Positions 1 through 13,856 are shown, numbered from the stretch's first letter. The stretch is DNA of 64,000 bases from Oreocharis arfaki (GCA_013398015.1 VZRR01013406.1:998542-1062541); one strand, 5' to 3'. A program made the numbers and translations. Notes: generated from the sequence alone by a model not told the origin.

Positions 1-256
1 CATGCCCCAAACAGATCAATTTTCTTCCTCAAATTCCTGTGCTAATAATTTGCTGCATATTTTAAAAGGTGTATGATTTCTTCACAAATATTTAGTCAGG
101 CCATCCATTTTTAAAGGACCACAGAAGTCCGTATTCAATTTGATACTCTCAGTTTAGTCTGTTAGCTCTCTTGGATTTCAAAACGCTACTGACTTGCTTA
201 ATGCTGTGAAAGCATTTCTAGTCTTGATATTACTTCTTTCTTGAAATCTCCAATAG

Positions 257-317
257 CATAAAAAACAAACATAAAAAACAACTAACCAAACAAACAAAAA
301 AACCCCAAAAAATAAAA
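257..317 (+). repeat. A/C-rich, guanine-free tract
   Basis: These 61 bases contain no G on the plus strand and consist mostly of A with scattered C, in AAAC and AACC patterns. This is low-complexity sequence. Similar tracts of the same polarity occur at 17205-17286 and 19013-19087. Confidence 0.7.
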
Positions 318-1133
318 GAGAACAACACCAAACAAAACCAAACCAAGTTAGCCATTTTCTGACCATCTGAAGGATGCATCCTGGAACATCGTTCATTCTT
401 GACTGGGTGTTTTCAAGGCTGTTAATTCTGACACAATTTTGGGTCCATTTTGTTTAATTGCTTTTCCCAAATGCTTTTTTGTAAATACTCATTCTTAATT
501 TTTTGGAAGGTTTACCATGCTACATAAAGTCATCAGAGAAAGACATTTGCCCTTGTACTTGTGTTGGCTATACTTCTCTTCCTCCAGTCAACAACAATGC
601 CAGCCAGGAAAGGGATGCACAGCAAATTCCACATTTTAAATGTTCTTTGGCTCAGTTGTTAAAATTTTATGTATCTCCAATCCAGCATTATTTTCATAGT
701 ATTCTATGCTAAATTTCACAATAAAAAAGGGTGCTGTTAGTCAGGCTCCCCTTGAAAGGTGTGAAACTGCCCCTGGTATGCATATTTGACCATCTTTTAT
801 TTTATGTATGTATACCACACAAAACAAGTTTTTCTACAACAAGCGGTTATGTGGAACCTTACCCATTACAGCTGTCTTTTTTCAGAAATCTCTTTTTAAG
901 GGGTTTGACAGAGATTCAATTTTTATGTACATTTTGATCTCTTTCCTTGGCAAGAAATATAACACTAAGCAGAAAGATCAAATCCACCACCAGATATCTT
1001 TAATGCATGCCAACATTCTTCCTTTGTAAAGCAGGACTAGTCTATTTCTCTCATTTTTGTTTAGATGTGGATCCCTACGTACTTTCTTACCTGTTTTGTT
1101 ATTTTCTTTCTCTCTGTTAAAATCTACCTCAGC

Positions 1134-1165
1134 TTTTTTGTTTTGTTTTGTTTTGTTTTTTTTTT
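1134..1165 (+). repeat. (TTTTG)n simple repeat
   Basis: Four TTTTG-type units run into a T12 tract. It is a short microsatellite with no gene context. Confidence 0.85.
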
Positions 1166-3942
1166 AATTTATGTTTTTTAAACATATAAAAAACCACAAA
1201 TGAGGGACAGTTAAAAGGCTTAAATGTCTCAGATATCACTATTCTCAGTCCTCCTGCAGCCTGCAGAGGGGAATCAAAACAGAACAGGTGGTACTATGCT
1301 GAGATCATAATATTCAGAGAGACCAGGTAAATTGTATGGTTATACAATTGAGAATTCATCTTAAATAATGCAGTTAGGATCTTCAGCGGGCAATCAAGCA
1401 ACCTAGTCTATCAAGACACTTTGTTTGCACTTCATGGTTTCTTACTGTCCCAACAAAATAAGCTAAAATAAAACAGAGACAAATAAAGGAGGAGGACAGA
1501 GCAGAGAAGCTGCCATCAAGTAGAACTGCAGAGATCAGATGGTATGGACTAAAAGATTTCTCAAGCTATTCTCACTTCCAATTGGACAGAAACCAGCACT
1601 GAGCAATTGTTGAAATCAAACAGCCATAATATTTTCCATGAAAGGTCCGGCTCAGAGCCTCAGAGCAAGAGCAGGGGGCTAACCTGTTCAGCCAAGCCAG
1701 TGAGTCTGACCCTCTCTATGCCTCCATCTTCTTTCAGGAGCTTCTTTGCAAGTATTATTTTCCATACATGACTTCTTACAATCAACCAGTTAATTCTCTG
1801 CAGATCACCAGTCAATATTCCATGAGCCACACATAATTTCTCACAAATTTTACCCATTTTCTCCCCTCTCATCCTTCCCCTACACTAAATTCCAACTAAG
1901 ATAAAGCAAAAGTATAGCAAGGCTTATTATAGACTATTAAAAGTATTTTAAATAGAGATTGTCACATATATGGGTGTGCCTTTAAATCTTTATAGAAAAA
2001 GTCCATTGCGTCTTAACATATGGAAAACAGGTCCATGACAATTATTCTGCATACACAAATGTTTAGAGTGTGATCAGTTTAGCACTGTCCTTGCACACAT
2101 GCCTTCATCTCTACTTGAGATGCTGCTGGAGAGCATTTTCTGAGCTACACAAACTCCTCATCTGAACCACCATAGCCACTCGATCTGTAAGTGACCAAAT
2201 CCAGATCCATACGTACGTACAAAAAAGATCAGGCACTACAAATTAATCTCTGAGGTTTAGACTGTGGGGTGGGTTAAAACCCTTCTAGAAGTAAAAGATA
2301 TTTTGATTTCACAATAAGTTGTTATTCTGTTTTACCAGTAAAATGATAGTCACGATGTTTTTACAATGCATGTTCAATAGAAAATATTTGAAAGCAGTGT
2401 ATCAAACAAAAAAGCCAAAAACCTATGCCACTTTGCAACAATGTCACAAATAAATCTTCAACTGACAGCAACATTAAAAAATTATGCGTTTACAGGCACT
2501 TTTTAAGAAACAGAAGAGAGCACGATGGGATGGAAAGGAGGAGAAATGACAAAGGAACTTCTGTTTTAATCATTCATGTTCCTTGTGCATGTTGTGCAGT
2601 GCCTACAAAAAAATTAGCTCATTTCAGGTAAAAAAGACAATTCATTTCCTTTTTGGCTAACCATCCAGTGAGTAAGGTGTGATGAAGAGATGGTCTCTCT
2701 CAATTGCACACAGCACTATGGGCACCTCTGGGTTGGAACATCAGCCTAAGATTTGGGATACACAGACTCGACCATTAAAAAAATTAGAGAACTTTATGTG
2801 CACAAGTGAGGTGCAGCAAATCCCTCATCAACATTTAGTATCATGCAGATGTTGCAATAAAACACGGTTTTATATCATAAGTATCCAGAAGGACTACTTA
2901 TCTCTCTATTAATTAGTAAAATAGTACTAGGAAACAATCAGTGCATTATCTATAAATAGATCTGGGAGTCTGAGAAAAAAAACTCGGCATGCTCTTTAAC
3001 ATAAAGGACAAATGCGTATAAGCTACCCATGAATGAAATAAAGCTGGATATTAAAGAAAGATTTCTAAACATCCTTGAAGTTTTAAGAAGAGCTGCCCAA
3101 GAGCATGAGCAAAATTAAAAAAAAAAAAATTCCAACTAACCCAATTGTTTCATAATGAAGTTAGGCTTGTTAATGAATGTAATTATACTCTACCATTATC
3201 CGCAATACAAGGACGTTGGTATCAGCTATCCAATCTACCTTATACTACTTTTTTGCTTACTGAGAAAAGTGTTAATCTCCAATATATTAACTTAAGTTTC
3301 TGGAAGGCATTTTGTAGAAGGGCACTGAGCAGCTCTCCTGGTCAAAATGTTTGGAACATCTTCTCCCTCAAAACCAGACACTGGGAGCAAAAGGCAACCA
3401 ACAGATTTTCAAACTATCATCATCTGCTGGCTGAAGAGGTTGACCTAGATTGATTTTACTGACAGCTACTGAGTAGACACCTCTTGAATTGGAAGTGCAG
3501 AAACAAGGATGCACTATGAAAACCTGCTAGCTCTCAGTGATTTAATGTATTCTTCACGGCAAGTTTAACATTGACCTTTGTTTTAGGCATAAAGAGTCCT
3601 CACAAAACTGGCTCAATTCAAGCTTGCTGAATCTGATTTCATTAACAGAACTACACCTACCTCAGGCAAGATTTAAGATTGCTTATTATTCTGACTTACA
3701 GCTGAGATGAGCTGTTCTGTGAGAGAAAAGTAGAGAAAGAAGTTTCATATGTCCTCCACATTTGCAAAATTCTCCTTTGTTATTTACAAATTCCTTAAAT
3801 ATTAACCAGAGATAATTCATTTAGTAAGAGAAATATGTAGTTCTTGATACACAATATGTGTTTGGCTGACTGTAGAAGTCAATAAAATACTCAAACTACT
3901 AGGATAAATCAGCTGCAACAGAGCTAGTATTTTAAGGGTCTT

Positions 3943-3957
3943 AAAAAAAAAAAAAAA
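3943..3957 (+). repeat. Poly-A tract (A15)
   Basis: A plain run of 15 A. There is no polyadenylation signal or retroposed body beside it that would make it a processed-pseudogene tail. Confidence 0.8.
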
Positions 3958-5526
3958 GAACAAAAGGACAAATCCCATGAGAACTGGGTACTTAGATGAA
4001 GTGATCACTCTAGAATGTCTTTCTCAGAAAGGCGGTAGAGAATCAGCACAAAGGAATTGAAGTACTCTGTTACGTTCAGAGGAAGACTGCCTTCACCTTC
4101 ATCTCGTCAAAACAATACACGTCTCCCCAGTCTTAGTCTATTTAAAAGAGAAAAACATTATTATATTTTTTTCTCATACTCTATAGAGTCTGTACTCAGA
4201 TTCTTTTCACACCTTGCATTGTTGGTAAATTAGATATTTGCATTCAGTCTCTTAACGTGTTAGATTGTCTTGAGTTCTAATTCAGGCTGTAAGAACCTAC
4301 TGAATTTTTTCATTTAGTTCATGTTTTTCCCTAGAGAAACAGATTTGTATGGACATATAGCTCTCACTGTGGTAGCTCATACAAATGTGGTCGTATAGTC
4401 AAAGGCAAGATAGCAGACAAGGCAGACTACCGAGTTCTGCTTTAGCAGTTCCGGTGTTCCCCTGAGCCACAATTACTGTCTATGCTATCCGATCTGTAAT
4501 ACCTTTCATGCATCTGGAAATGCTTATGAATAATATTCTATTGTATGATATACTGTCTCTACCATTGCCCCATCTCATTTTTCTAAGTGCTGCAGCAAAA
4601 TAAACATTTATAGCTACAAATACTTTAGCAGTATTCATTCACGTGTATCTACTCAGACTTTCTAAACCAAATAACTCTGTTGTCACATTTTCCCCTTTTC
4701 ATTATATTTTCAGAGAATTCAGCCTTTACCTCCCAAATGTTGTCCTCTACTTTTCTCTTATCTAGATTTCTAACTTTAAAAATAGTACTGTTCTTCAACT
4801 GAAATCCCTCGAGAGTTAACATGATATCTCCTTGTGCCCCACCTGTTCGCTGCAGCAAATGAAATTTTGCTGCTTAAAACTGGGTGTACAATCGTTTTTA
4901 GAAGAGCGATATCTGACTAAGGAATTTTGTGCAATTACCAGCTACAGGAATGTGCAGTTCTTCAGGTCATTTTCCATTGGGAATAAGTTCCTCCTTAACT
5001 CTCACTGGGTTGAAAATATGCATTAATTTGTTTGTTATTTTGCTCTCTTCAGAATCTGCTCTTTAAAGAAAGAAAAAAAAATTGGTGAGCAGCTCATTTA
5101 CCTTGCTTTTTAGAACCCACATTATTCACTATTTATGAGCATTCAGGTGAGTGGTAAGCATTCATGGAGATATTTGTGAATCCCAAGAGTTCAATAGATT
5201 GTTGCATGAATGATGATTCATCTGGAAGTTTGCATTGCAACTGGATTATCCTCTACTGAAGATACACTATTTATTACTGGCAATTCTTCATCTTAAAGAT
5301 ACCCATCATGGAAAATGCCAAATCAATATCATCTGATGCATGTTACCAATAATCACTTTCAGCAAAGAAATATCATGTTTAAACACCGAGTTCCAAGATA
5401 ACATTTCCTTGACTTTTATAGTCTTTGGAAAAAAACAAAACTGTGTCGTATATGCACTAAATAAAGGCATTGTTTTTTGCTTGCTCGCTTGCCTTTTTTC
5501 TCTTTTATTTTTTCTTTCTTTGATAC

Positions 5527-5547
5527 TTTTTTTTTTTTTTTTTTTTT

Positions 5548-5578
<31 letters not shown>
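5527..5578 (+). repeat. Long poly-T tract (T21-G-T30)
   Basis: Fifty-two bases are T apart from one G at 5548. The preceding 55 bases are pyrimidine-rich. Read on the minus strand this is a long A tract, but I see no AATAAA-like signal just beyond it at 5579-5610, so a retroposed tail is not supported. The exact length may be unreliable because homopolymers this long are prone to assembly error. Confidence 0.9.
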
Positions 5579-5582
<4 letters not shown>

Positions 5583-6282
5583 GAGGTGGTGTTATCTAAG
5601 GAATTTCCCTACACATGATAGCCAGGAGAATAGCAAATTTGTTCATCTGTCTTCATGACACTGTGTTTTACAATGCTTTCAGGTTTTAAGTGCATTTTTC
5701 TAGTATTTCTAAAGTTGTTTGGAGGCAGGTTGTGTATGGCATCAACAGCCTATGATCCTGTTTAGCTCCAACATGGTTCTCTGCAATTGCCAGCACTGGG
5801 CATAATCATCAACTATCATCTTCCTACAATGCAAAACACCTTTGCAGAAAATATTGCTTATATTTAAAATCAATATTTATCTGAGGCAAATAATTTTCTT
5901 ATATTCCATACTCCCTGTTCATAGACATATCTTCAAAGATAAATGTGTCTAGCCATAAAAACAGATAAGCCTTAATGTCACATGGACAACCCTTAAATTC
6001 CCAAAGACAGGAGTTTTATTTTGTAGCATTTTGAACCAGGACAGTTAACAGCTACAATCCCTGCTGGCAACTTTTCAGGTTGGCATTTTTATTTCAAAGC
6101 TGCATATGGTTCCCAAGTACAAAATAAACATTAATTATGCCTTTCTGTGCCTTTTTATTATGTACTCTAGTCTTCTCTGGGGTCTAGGGTGTGTTTGTTT
6201 ATTTTACTATAAGCAGAGTATCAACCATTCCCATCTCTGCAGAAGTCTCTTCCTGGCTCCTGTGGTGTTGGGGTTTTGTGTG

Positions 6283-6358
6283 GGGTATTTTGTTTGCTTG
6301 GGGTATTTTTTTGTTATTTCAGGTTTGCTTGTTTGTTTTAATTTTGATTTTTCTTTTT
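6283..6358 (+). repeat. T/G-rich low-complexity tract with a short direct repeat
   Basis: The 10-mer GGGGTATTTT occurs twice about 20 bases apart, within T/G-rich sequence containing several TTTG units. It has the opposite polarity to the A/C tracts elsewhere in the window. Confidence 0.55.
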
Positions 6359-9245
6359 TTAACACAATCTTAATCTATTTGTATTTAAGTGTGATATCTA
6401 TATGCATGCAAATATGTAAGTATAGGTATTTCTTCACATGTATAGATTGCTTCTTTTGGGTAATTCGAATAAGAATGCCATCAAATGTATGTGTAGAACT
6501 TTAGATTTTTAAGTCTGCACGCTCGTGTTAACTAATTAATGCTAATAAATACATCAAGAAAACAATGCAGATGCTTCTTATAAAAATTTAAACTGAGGTT
6601 ACAGTTTTCTTGGTTTACCTCATCCCTAGTGGCAATAACACAGGCTAGACAGTAACTTTTATAGCCAAAGGTCTGCAGTCTGGAATTCTATTACATTTGC
6701 ATTTAGACTCCTAATATGTTTTAGGCATATTTATTCCCTTTGGACTTTGAAAGGGTTTTGGACTGCAAAGTGCATTTCAATCTTTTTTATTTTTCTGAAT
6801 GCTTTTTGATATAGTGATTAAAAAGCTAAAAATACTCTTCCAAGAATGTGCCATTATTATTCAAATGTGGTTAAGTCAAAAACATAAACAAGAACAGGAT
6901 CATTAAATATGTCAATAGTCTATTTTCCCACCTATTTTTTCTCATTTGAATGTTTCTAATTCTTCTGACTTGATACCTCATGGCCTAATGAAATGAGTAT
7001 AGGAAAAAAGAAAAGCAAAGATATGTGGTTGTGAGCGAGAAAGTATTTTCCTGTAGAGAGAGAATATGAAATGTTACTGAATACTGCAGTGTGGTGCCAT
7101 TTTCATTTCACTCTTTTTACCGTTCAGCTTTTTAGAAAGCACAGCTGATTTATTATTTCTGTCTCACAGGAACTGGCCAAGACAAACCTGGAATATAAAT
7201 ATAACCTCCATGAGCTATACAGTGCTTCACAACCTTCTTAGCCCATAACTCAATTCTAGAAGTTCGGAATTTTTCTTGGCATTTTCCCACCTCTTTTATT
7301 GCTTGTACAGCCCGGTGGGTACAAGTGGCTTACAGGTTGGGCAGTGCTGCTCAAGCAGAGAGACCCAGAGCAGAGGGTCAGCAGACAGATTTCCTCAGAT
7401 ATACCATTACTTACTATGCAATCTCATGCAGCTGACTTCTGTGTTTTTCTCTCTCCCCTTCTTTCATCTGCAAGCCTTTTAGGCCATAGCATTTTTACAA
7501 CATCGATCAAGTAGAATAGCACCCTAATCTCTACAAAGGCTAGAGCACGAGGCAAAAAAATATGTTCAGATACCATTGCCTTATTTACAACTCATTATTA
7601 GTGTCAAGTCTGGCACTCATCATTTGCTCTTGGCTCGCCTCATGATCAGCTCATTCCGATGGCAGTGCTCACCACAAATCTTTATGTTACCTTTACTGAA
7701 AAGGGTCTACAACTTAATTTGTTTACACAACAAAAAGGCATAGAGCAAGAGAGAAGATATAAGAGTTCTTGTTTGTAAAGAATCAGAGATGTTTGATGCT
7801 TGTCCAAGTGACAGCGTCAAACACACAGGTCCTCCACACAAAAAGTATCATTGAAAAGGGGCTCCATGCAGAGATCAGTTCTCCAAGTGGATTGGAAAGC
7901 ACGGGTCACTATGTGAGCTTTCTAGTCCTAGAGTCAACACCCATGGTTCTCACCCAAAGCCCTTCATCACTCATGTATTCGGGCCAGGATTTACAGAGAA
8001 CTGATTAATTGAACAGATTAAGCACTAAACTCTTCTGTGTTAAATTTGTTTTGCAAACATCATAAACACACTCTTATTTTTGTCATTTGCCATCTAACTT
8101 CCGCTTGGTATTAAAATAGAGGCAACAACTCAACCTCCCAGGCTTCTCCAAGGGAATTTAAAACATTTCAGCAAAGTACTCCTGTGGGGAATCCCAAGAT
8201 CATACTGAATGAACAAACTCAGGGATCCAAAACAGCTACTTTAGGTCCAGTACTTCATAGCATTGCCATGAAACCTGCATAAAAGCACTACTGGGAAAGG
8301 TAAATTACATACCCACAGTGCTGTTGCATAAAAGTTAAGGAGAAAAGGTAAGAATTGGAAATGACATAGATAAGATTTCAAAATTATGATTTTTTTTTTG
8401 TTTTCCTCTGTTTCTAATTCCCAATCTTGTACATTCAGCATTAACATGAATCCTTGCCAGCTTATAAACACAGTGGTTACTGCAGATTTAGATGAGTCAG
8501 TGACATTTTTTTAAAGCATGTATTTATCTTCTCTTCTTTATTTCTTAGAAATAAAATTAATCTATATTCATTAAGAAATATCATTAATTGAATCCCTGCA
8601 TTGGTTCACTCTCAGACACTACAAATTTTTGGGGACTGATCACTCATTAGCAATTTTTCCACAAATTTAAGGCTGTCATTTAATATCTTCTCCAGCTGAA
8701 AACCATTCATTACCACTGGAATTGACCTAGTCCCTTACAAAGCATCTGCCATTTGGACACATAAGATATAATCATATTTTACATTAAAAGTATGTTATTA
8801 TAACATTTTCTGTGCGTTTCTCTTCTACAGCCTTTTTTCTCATGCCTGCATTTACAGTAATCGTATCTCCAAAGGTTTGAAAAGGAATGAAAAACAACAA
8901 CAAACCATGTGGACAGGAAAAGATGTGAAGGTATTGGGTAAAGAGAATATACCACTGCTGAGCGTAATAGAGGAACCGTTTGTGAATTTCCATATTCGCA
9001 CCTGGAAAGAGAATGCCAGTTACAGATGTCAGATTAAGATCACCGTGCTTCATCACCTTCTCCTCTGCTCTACTCAACTGCCAGACACAAACAACTACAC
9101 ACACTACTTTGAAAGTGCCGTGTGTACTCCCCCCAAAACACAGCCATCCAGAAGGCAGAAGTTGAATTGTCCTGTCTCCCCTAACACAGCCATTTTCACA
9201 GGAAAGTAATGCTGTTCTCTGTTTTCATTTACATTAATCACTGAA

Positions 9246-9274
9246 GGTTTGTTTGTTCTTAAACAAACAAAACC
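9246..9274. repeat. A/C : T/G inverted repeat, 4-nt loop
   Basis: The left arm is GGTTTGTTTGTT (9246-9257), the loop is CTTA, and the right arm is AACAAACAAAACC (9262-9274). The arms pair fully except for one bulged A. Both arms are simple sequence, so function is not implied. Confidence 0.7.
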
Positions 9275-12221
9275 CAAATATCTCTAAAAATATGCTTGCA
9301 TGTAACTCAGAGAGATATGTTCAGCCGAGACTGGACCAGTCCAAGATCTTATCCCAAACCAAACAGGGCCAGATAGCCCAACGGGGGCTTAAAAACACTA
9401 AACGAGGTATGAAGTACCCCAATCAGGTGTGAATTCTTAGCAAATTATAGTAAACTAGTCCTTCAAAAAGTTAATAACAGCTTTGTTAACTCAGTCCAAA
9501 AGTTTATTTCTGCTTTTAATCCAGAAAGATTAATTCTCCAGTCTGAAGAGTGAACTACTTCTCAAATACAGTGACAAAAATAGATTAAAGAACTTCAATT
9601 AACCATTGCATTTTAAATCTCATTGAAACATATGACTTAGCTTTTCTTCATATGAGAGCTCATCTTTTTCTTTCTGTTGGTAATACTGTTCTCTTCTTTC
9701 TTCATGTTCTCTGGGTTGCAGCTACAAAAATCAGATAATGAACTAACATATCTGGTATATAAAAAAAATATGCAAGTGGCTGGATTTCCCTAGAGATATG
9801 AAAGGCTGCCTACAGTTTTAACAACAAAGGGGCTTCTTGCAATTCTAGTAAACATTTCTACAGCATTTACATATACAGAATATTCTGGTTGATCTCCAGT
9901 AAAAACTCCATTCTTTTTCTGTGTGTACTAAGTAAATTTTATGTATTCCTTAGGAAAACAATGAGGGATGCTTTGATAGCAGCATTTGATTGTATTTCTA
10001 TCAAAGCAGACCAGTGCAGTATATCTGTGTGTACTCTGAAGTAATGCAGTATTTTCTGGATTCATTTTTTGGTACAACCACATGCACTTTATTTTCAGTG
10101 TGTAAAATGTACGCACACAAAAAAAATTGGATACAAAAAAATCGATCAATATTTTTCTCAAATTACATGTCACCAGAGGCACTTCAAGACATCATTACTC
10201 TGAAAGCTGAGATCTTTATTTAGCCTACCTCTCCCAGTTCTGCCAGCTACTGTGAAAGTTTTAATGAAATGAAATGTAAAGGTTGTTATTAATTTCTTTC
10301 CTGGCTATGTGGCTTCCTATAAATATAAAACTTTCCTATATATGCACACCATGTGTACTTTCCTTCAAATCGGTCTATAGCACTCCTGAGGTGACTTGGA
10401 TTCTTGTCACTTCAGGAAAACATCGGAATTTCTGTTCCTATTTAACAAAAATATGCTTTTTTTTCCTTTCTTTCTTTTATTCAACTTACTGAACTTGAAA
10501 TCGTTCAGTACAGATTTGTCCTTAAAGTAACTTTTTTCATAATTATGTTGCCTTTTACCACTCAGTAAAATGAAGTATGGGATTAACGAAAAGCTGCCTC
10601 AGGATATTTACTGTTTTCCACACTTAAGAATCAATACCAGTTTGTACTCAAGAAGCACAAATCAATGATATCCACCAAACAGGCAACATTATCTATGAAA
10701 ATGTGAGATGATCAAACTTTAAATGTATGCCCCTCTAAAAAGGAAAAAAAAGGCAATTATATACATAGCAACCACAGGGAAACCACCATGCAGGTAGAAA
10801 ATTCTATAAAGTGAATTTATTTTCTAGCTGATATATGCAATCCTCTTTCTTCTTAGGACACATATAAGCACCTGGATTAAATAGAGTCTTATGAAACATT
10901 CGTTTAATGTGGAAATAAGAAGAATCAAAAGGCTCAATTCTTGATTCAGTTTACAAATTAGCAAAGCAAACTTACATAAAACCCTACCTCAACAATCCAC
11001 CTGCAATCCACAGTCCTTGGAGGACTGACTACCTGGAAATACAGTGGAAAAAAAAAAAATCCCAGATTTGCCGTTCAGAATGTGCTGGAGTCTGTTTTGG
11101 TCAATGAAATAAAACAAGGTTCCTCTCTTACTGTTCTTAAAATATTTGTAAAGCTATTTGAACACCTAATGTTGACCGTATTATGCATTATATAAGACAA
11201 TTCCAAAATCATTACGTAATCTTCCATACCTTTGGGTATCCAGAAGTTCTATATGTGTAGCTCTACAGAGCATTATTAAAGTGACATAAAGCATAGTTCC
11301 ATCCATGCTAAGTTACATGGAGTTCAGACTTTACCCCATTACAATAATACATTCATGATTACCATTTGAAATGCATCAGGATCCAAAATACGGGAGAGGA
11401 GACGAAAAAAAAAGACTGCAGTGTTTCCTGAACTAAAAATTTTGCTATCTTTTGCAAGTTTATACAAGATACAACGTATAAATCGAAAATGGGAATATCC
11501 CTCTGCTCTGCCTGGAGACTTCGAACCCTCCAAAAAAAAAAGAACATAGAGAGAGAAGGATCTACAGAACTATTCAGTATTTCATCTCTACTGGTATTTT
11601 TACTAGAGTATGTCAACACATCTGTATTTTATAAATAAGTTAATCCTTCAAAGTTTATTTCCTGCAAACATTACATGAAAATGTAGCTTTGTACAAATAA
11701 AAATAAGCTGAAGCTGAATTCCAAATTTAATTATTGATGATTGCCAGTGACTAGCTCCCTTTGCTACAGGCAGAGAGTAGATATAGTCAGAATATACAGT
11801 TATCAGTAAGTGCTGAGACAACCAAATTTACCATCTACAAACTCCAGGTCTTACTTTAACTTTGTAAATTTTATTGTTCATCTAAATGAAAGCAGAATTT
11901 AGTTAACTTCCTGAGATCCAGCCAGCTGTGAAACATGGCCCACTGTGTTAAATAGACTATGAAGCTATATTGTACAGTAAAAACAGTTTGTGCTATGCTC
12001 CAAGGATTTTTTAAAATGCTCTAAATGAAAAATATTCAGAAAAAATGAAAACGGCAATAGAAATAGAATATACAGATGTACACATCTTAGTCATAAAGAA
12101 CTTCCTCAAAAGATTTTGGGATCATATAGTTCAAAAACAGCATTTTTATTAGCACCTTCCAGTGGTGTCTCATGAAGTTTCAGCTCAACTGGCACATACA
12201 TATATGTGTATGTTCCCCTTA

Positions 12222-12452
12222 GCTCACACATGTACATTCAGGCACAAGCTGACTCAGAAGAAAATTGAAATAAGCATTGGGGAATATTTCAGACATAAAC
12301 GAGCTCCAGCCATCATTCCTGGCCCTGGTCTCTACGACCCATGGGCTACAAGACCTGCTAACATATTCCAAAGAGCTTATTGGCAAGGAGATGTGGATGA
12401 GTTCACAGCTACGGATGATATTGATACCAACCTCATAGTGGCACATGGGTAG
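12222..12452 (+). other. Exon-like open segment, product unknown
   Basis: The frame 12222-12452 is open for 76 codons and has a balanced, globular-looking composition towards its end (residues such as GPGLYDPWATRP and QGDVDEFTATDD). It begins just after a pyrimidine-rich AG (CCCCTTAG, ending at 12222) and ends next to a possible donor, CATGG|GTAGGT at about 12450. The open frame itself starts further upstream at 12162. I recognise no domain or family. The complementary strand is also open (12377-12781), which weakens the coding argument. It may be a cryptic exon, a pseudogene or part of an unannotated repeat. Confidence 0.2.
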
Positions 12453-13558
12453 GTTTCCTGTAGAGCTGCATCCCTGCAAAATCCAGTGAGGACATCTGTA
12501 ATGGATTTTACCAGCCCCAGCCACAGAGGCTGGGTAGCTCTACGGCAACTTGCAGGATGTAGCACCTCCAGACTGCTTGTGAGATACAAGCACATCATGA
12601 CCAACAGGCTGCCCATTCCTGCATAGGAGTTTGAACAGGCTGTTTTGGAAACCAAGTATGATTTTGAAGAAAACAAGAACCATGACATAACAATTTTAAA
12701 TCTTTCACCATCAGGAAATATCAGCCTTTGTGGGAAATACATAGCTTTCATGACTCTCATTTTGTGATTCAGATTACACACTCAAATTTAGTTCCTGTGA
12801 TGTGTCATATGCTGCTACATTAAAAAAAAAAGTATTTTGACTAGTTTAAAACTCAACTTCTAATCAAAAAAAGGGCCGTGGTAATTTTTTTTGATCACTG
12901 TCCTTTTAGACCTTTTCACCCTGATATAAAACCAAAAGATTTCTCATGCTGTCTCTAATATTTACACTTGACTCTTATCGCATTTACAATGGGGTAAGGT
13001 TCACATATAAGTGCTTTTTCTCCTTAAGACTGCAAGAGTAGTTACATCAAATGCCACAGCACCTAATTTCCCTCCTTCAAATGGTGGCATTTCATCCAGA
13101 TCTTCAGTGTACATCGAGACCTTGTATATATTAGACTGGCTATAGCGAGAGCAGCTCCTTTCCCTCCTCCTCTCATGCACATCACTCACTGTCCCTGCAC
13201 ACATAACTTGCCACGCAGCATAGGAGAGGCTTCACCCTCCTAACCTCCACTCAGGTCAGGGATGTGGCGACTGCCACCTGCACTACCATTTGCAGAGACA
13301 AGAAGTGATGCATTTCTGCCTCACTGTATAACTCAGTGAATGGTGCTCATCACGTCACTAATGAATTGGTGTGCCCAAGAGTTATTTTACGTATCCTCCA
13401 GCATACTTGGAGATTTAGACATAAAATTGAGCAATCTACTCATGCATCTGCAGTGCACTCCAGAGTACTCCAAATCTTTAAAACAACAAATTACCAACCA
13501 AGTTACTCATACTAAGAAGCACAGCAAGACAACCCTAGTATTTGTTTTATGATGTTAT

Positions 13559-13825
13559 GTAGTAATAGGACAAGGGGTAATGGCTTTAAACTGAAAGAAG
13601 GTAGGTTTTGATTAGGTATTGGGAAGAAATTCTTTACTCTGAAGGTGGTGAGGAACTGGAACAGGTTGCCCAGAGAAGTTGTGGCTGCCACATTCCTGAA
13701 AGTGTTCAAGGCCAGGTTGGATGGAGCTCTGAGCAACCTGGTCTAGGAGAAGGTGTCCTTGCCCATGGCAAGGGAGCTGGAACTAAGTGATTTTTAACGT
13801 CCCTTCCAACCCAAACTATTTGAGA
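13559..13825 (+). mobile_element. CR1 LINE 3'-end fragment, plus orientation
   Basis: The segment reads through the standard avian CR1 3' region in sense orientation. In order it carries 'aggacaaggggtaatgg', a 'gaagaaattctttac' block, 'gaacaggttgcccagag', 'ttcaaggccaggttggatgg', 'gcccatggcaaggg', and the terminal 'cccttccaaccca'. It is 5'-truncated, as most CR1 copies are, and contains only the noncoding 3' part. An A15 tract follows at 13842-13856. The phrase set matches the minus-strand copy at 53014-53160, so both probably belong to the same subfamily, which I judge J-like. Confidence 0.93.
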
Positions 13826-13841
13826 TCTCAAGAATTTAATT

Positions 13842-13856
13842 AAAAAAAAAAAAAAA
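13842..13856 (+). repeat. Poly-A tract (A15)
   Basis: Fifteen A just downstream of the CR1 3' end. CR1 elements do not normally end in poly-A, so this is probably independent low-complexity sequence. Confidence 0.75.

Larger units (their letters stand above)
1..5470. other. AT-rich noncoding stretch
   Basis: I find no supportable gene here. The stretch holds short low-complexity tracts: an A/C-rich G-free run at 257-317, a TTTTG repeat at 1134-1165 and A15 at 3943-3957. Open frames reach about 100 codons (3145-3453) but have no recognisable domain and no splice context that I trust. No CR1 phrase was recognised. Confidence 0.6.
5580..12160. other. AT-rich noncoding stretch
   Basis: No gene or recognisable transposon is supported. 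The T/G-rich part at 6185-6365 creates a hydrophobic-looking open frame that I reject. A simple-sequence hairpin lies at 9246-9274. Two overlapping open frames of about 110 codons on opposite strands (8784-9209) show no known domain. Confidence 0.55.

Noticed and set aside
2211..2220. ACGTACGTAC self-complementary motif
   Set aside because: Too short to be remarkable in 64 kb.
5527..5700. Poly-T tract read as the tail of a minus-strand processed pseudogene
   Set aside because: No poly-A signal and no protein-like sequence are found on the adjoining body side.
6106..6504. A 132-codon hydrophobic open frame resembling a membrane protein
   Set aside because: It is translated T/G-rich low-complexity DNA. 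The Phe/Leu/Val bias follows directly from base composition, and there is no gene context.
8784..9209. Opposing frames of 106 and 110 codons
   Set aside because: They overlap on opposite strands and neither has recognisable features.
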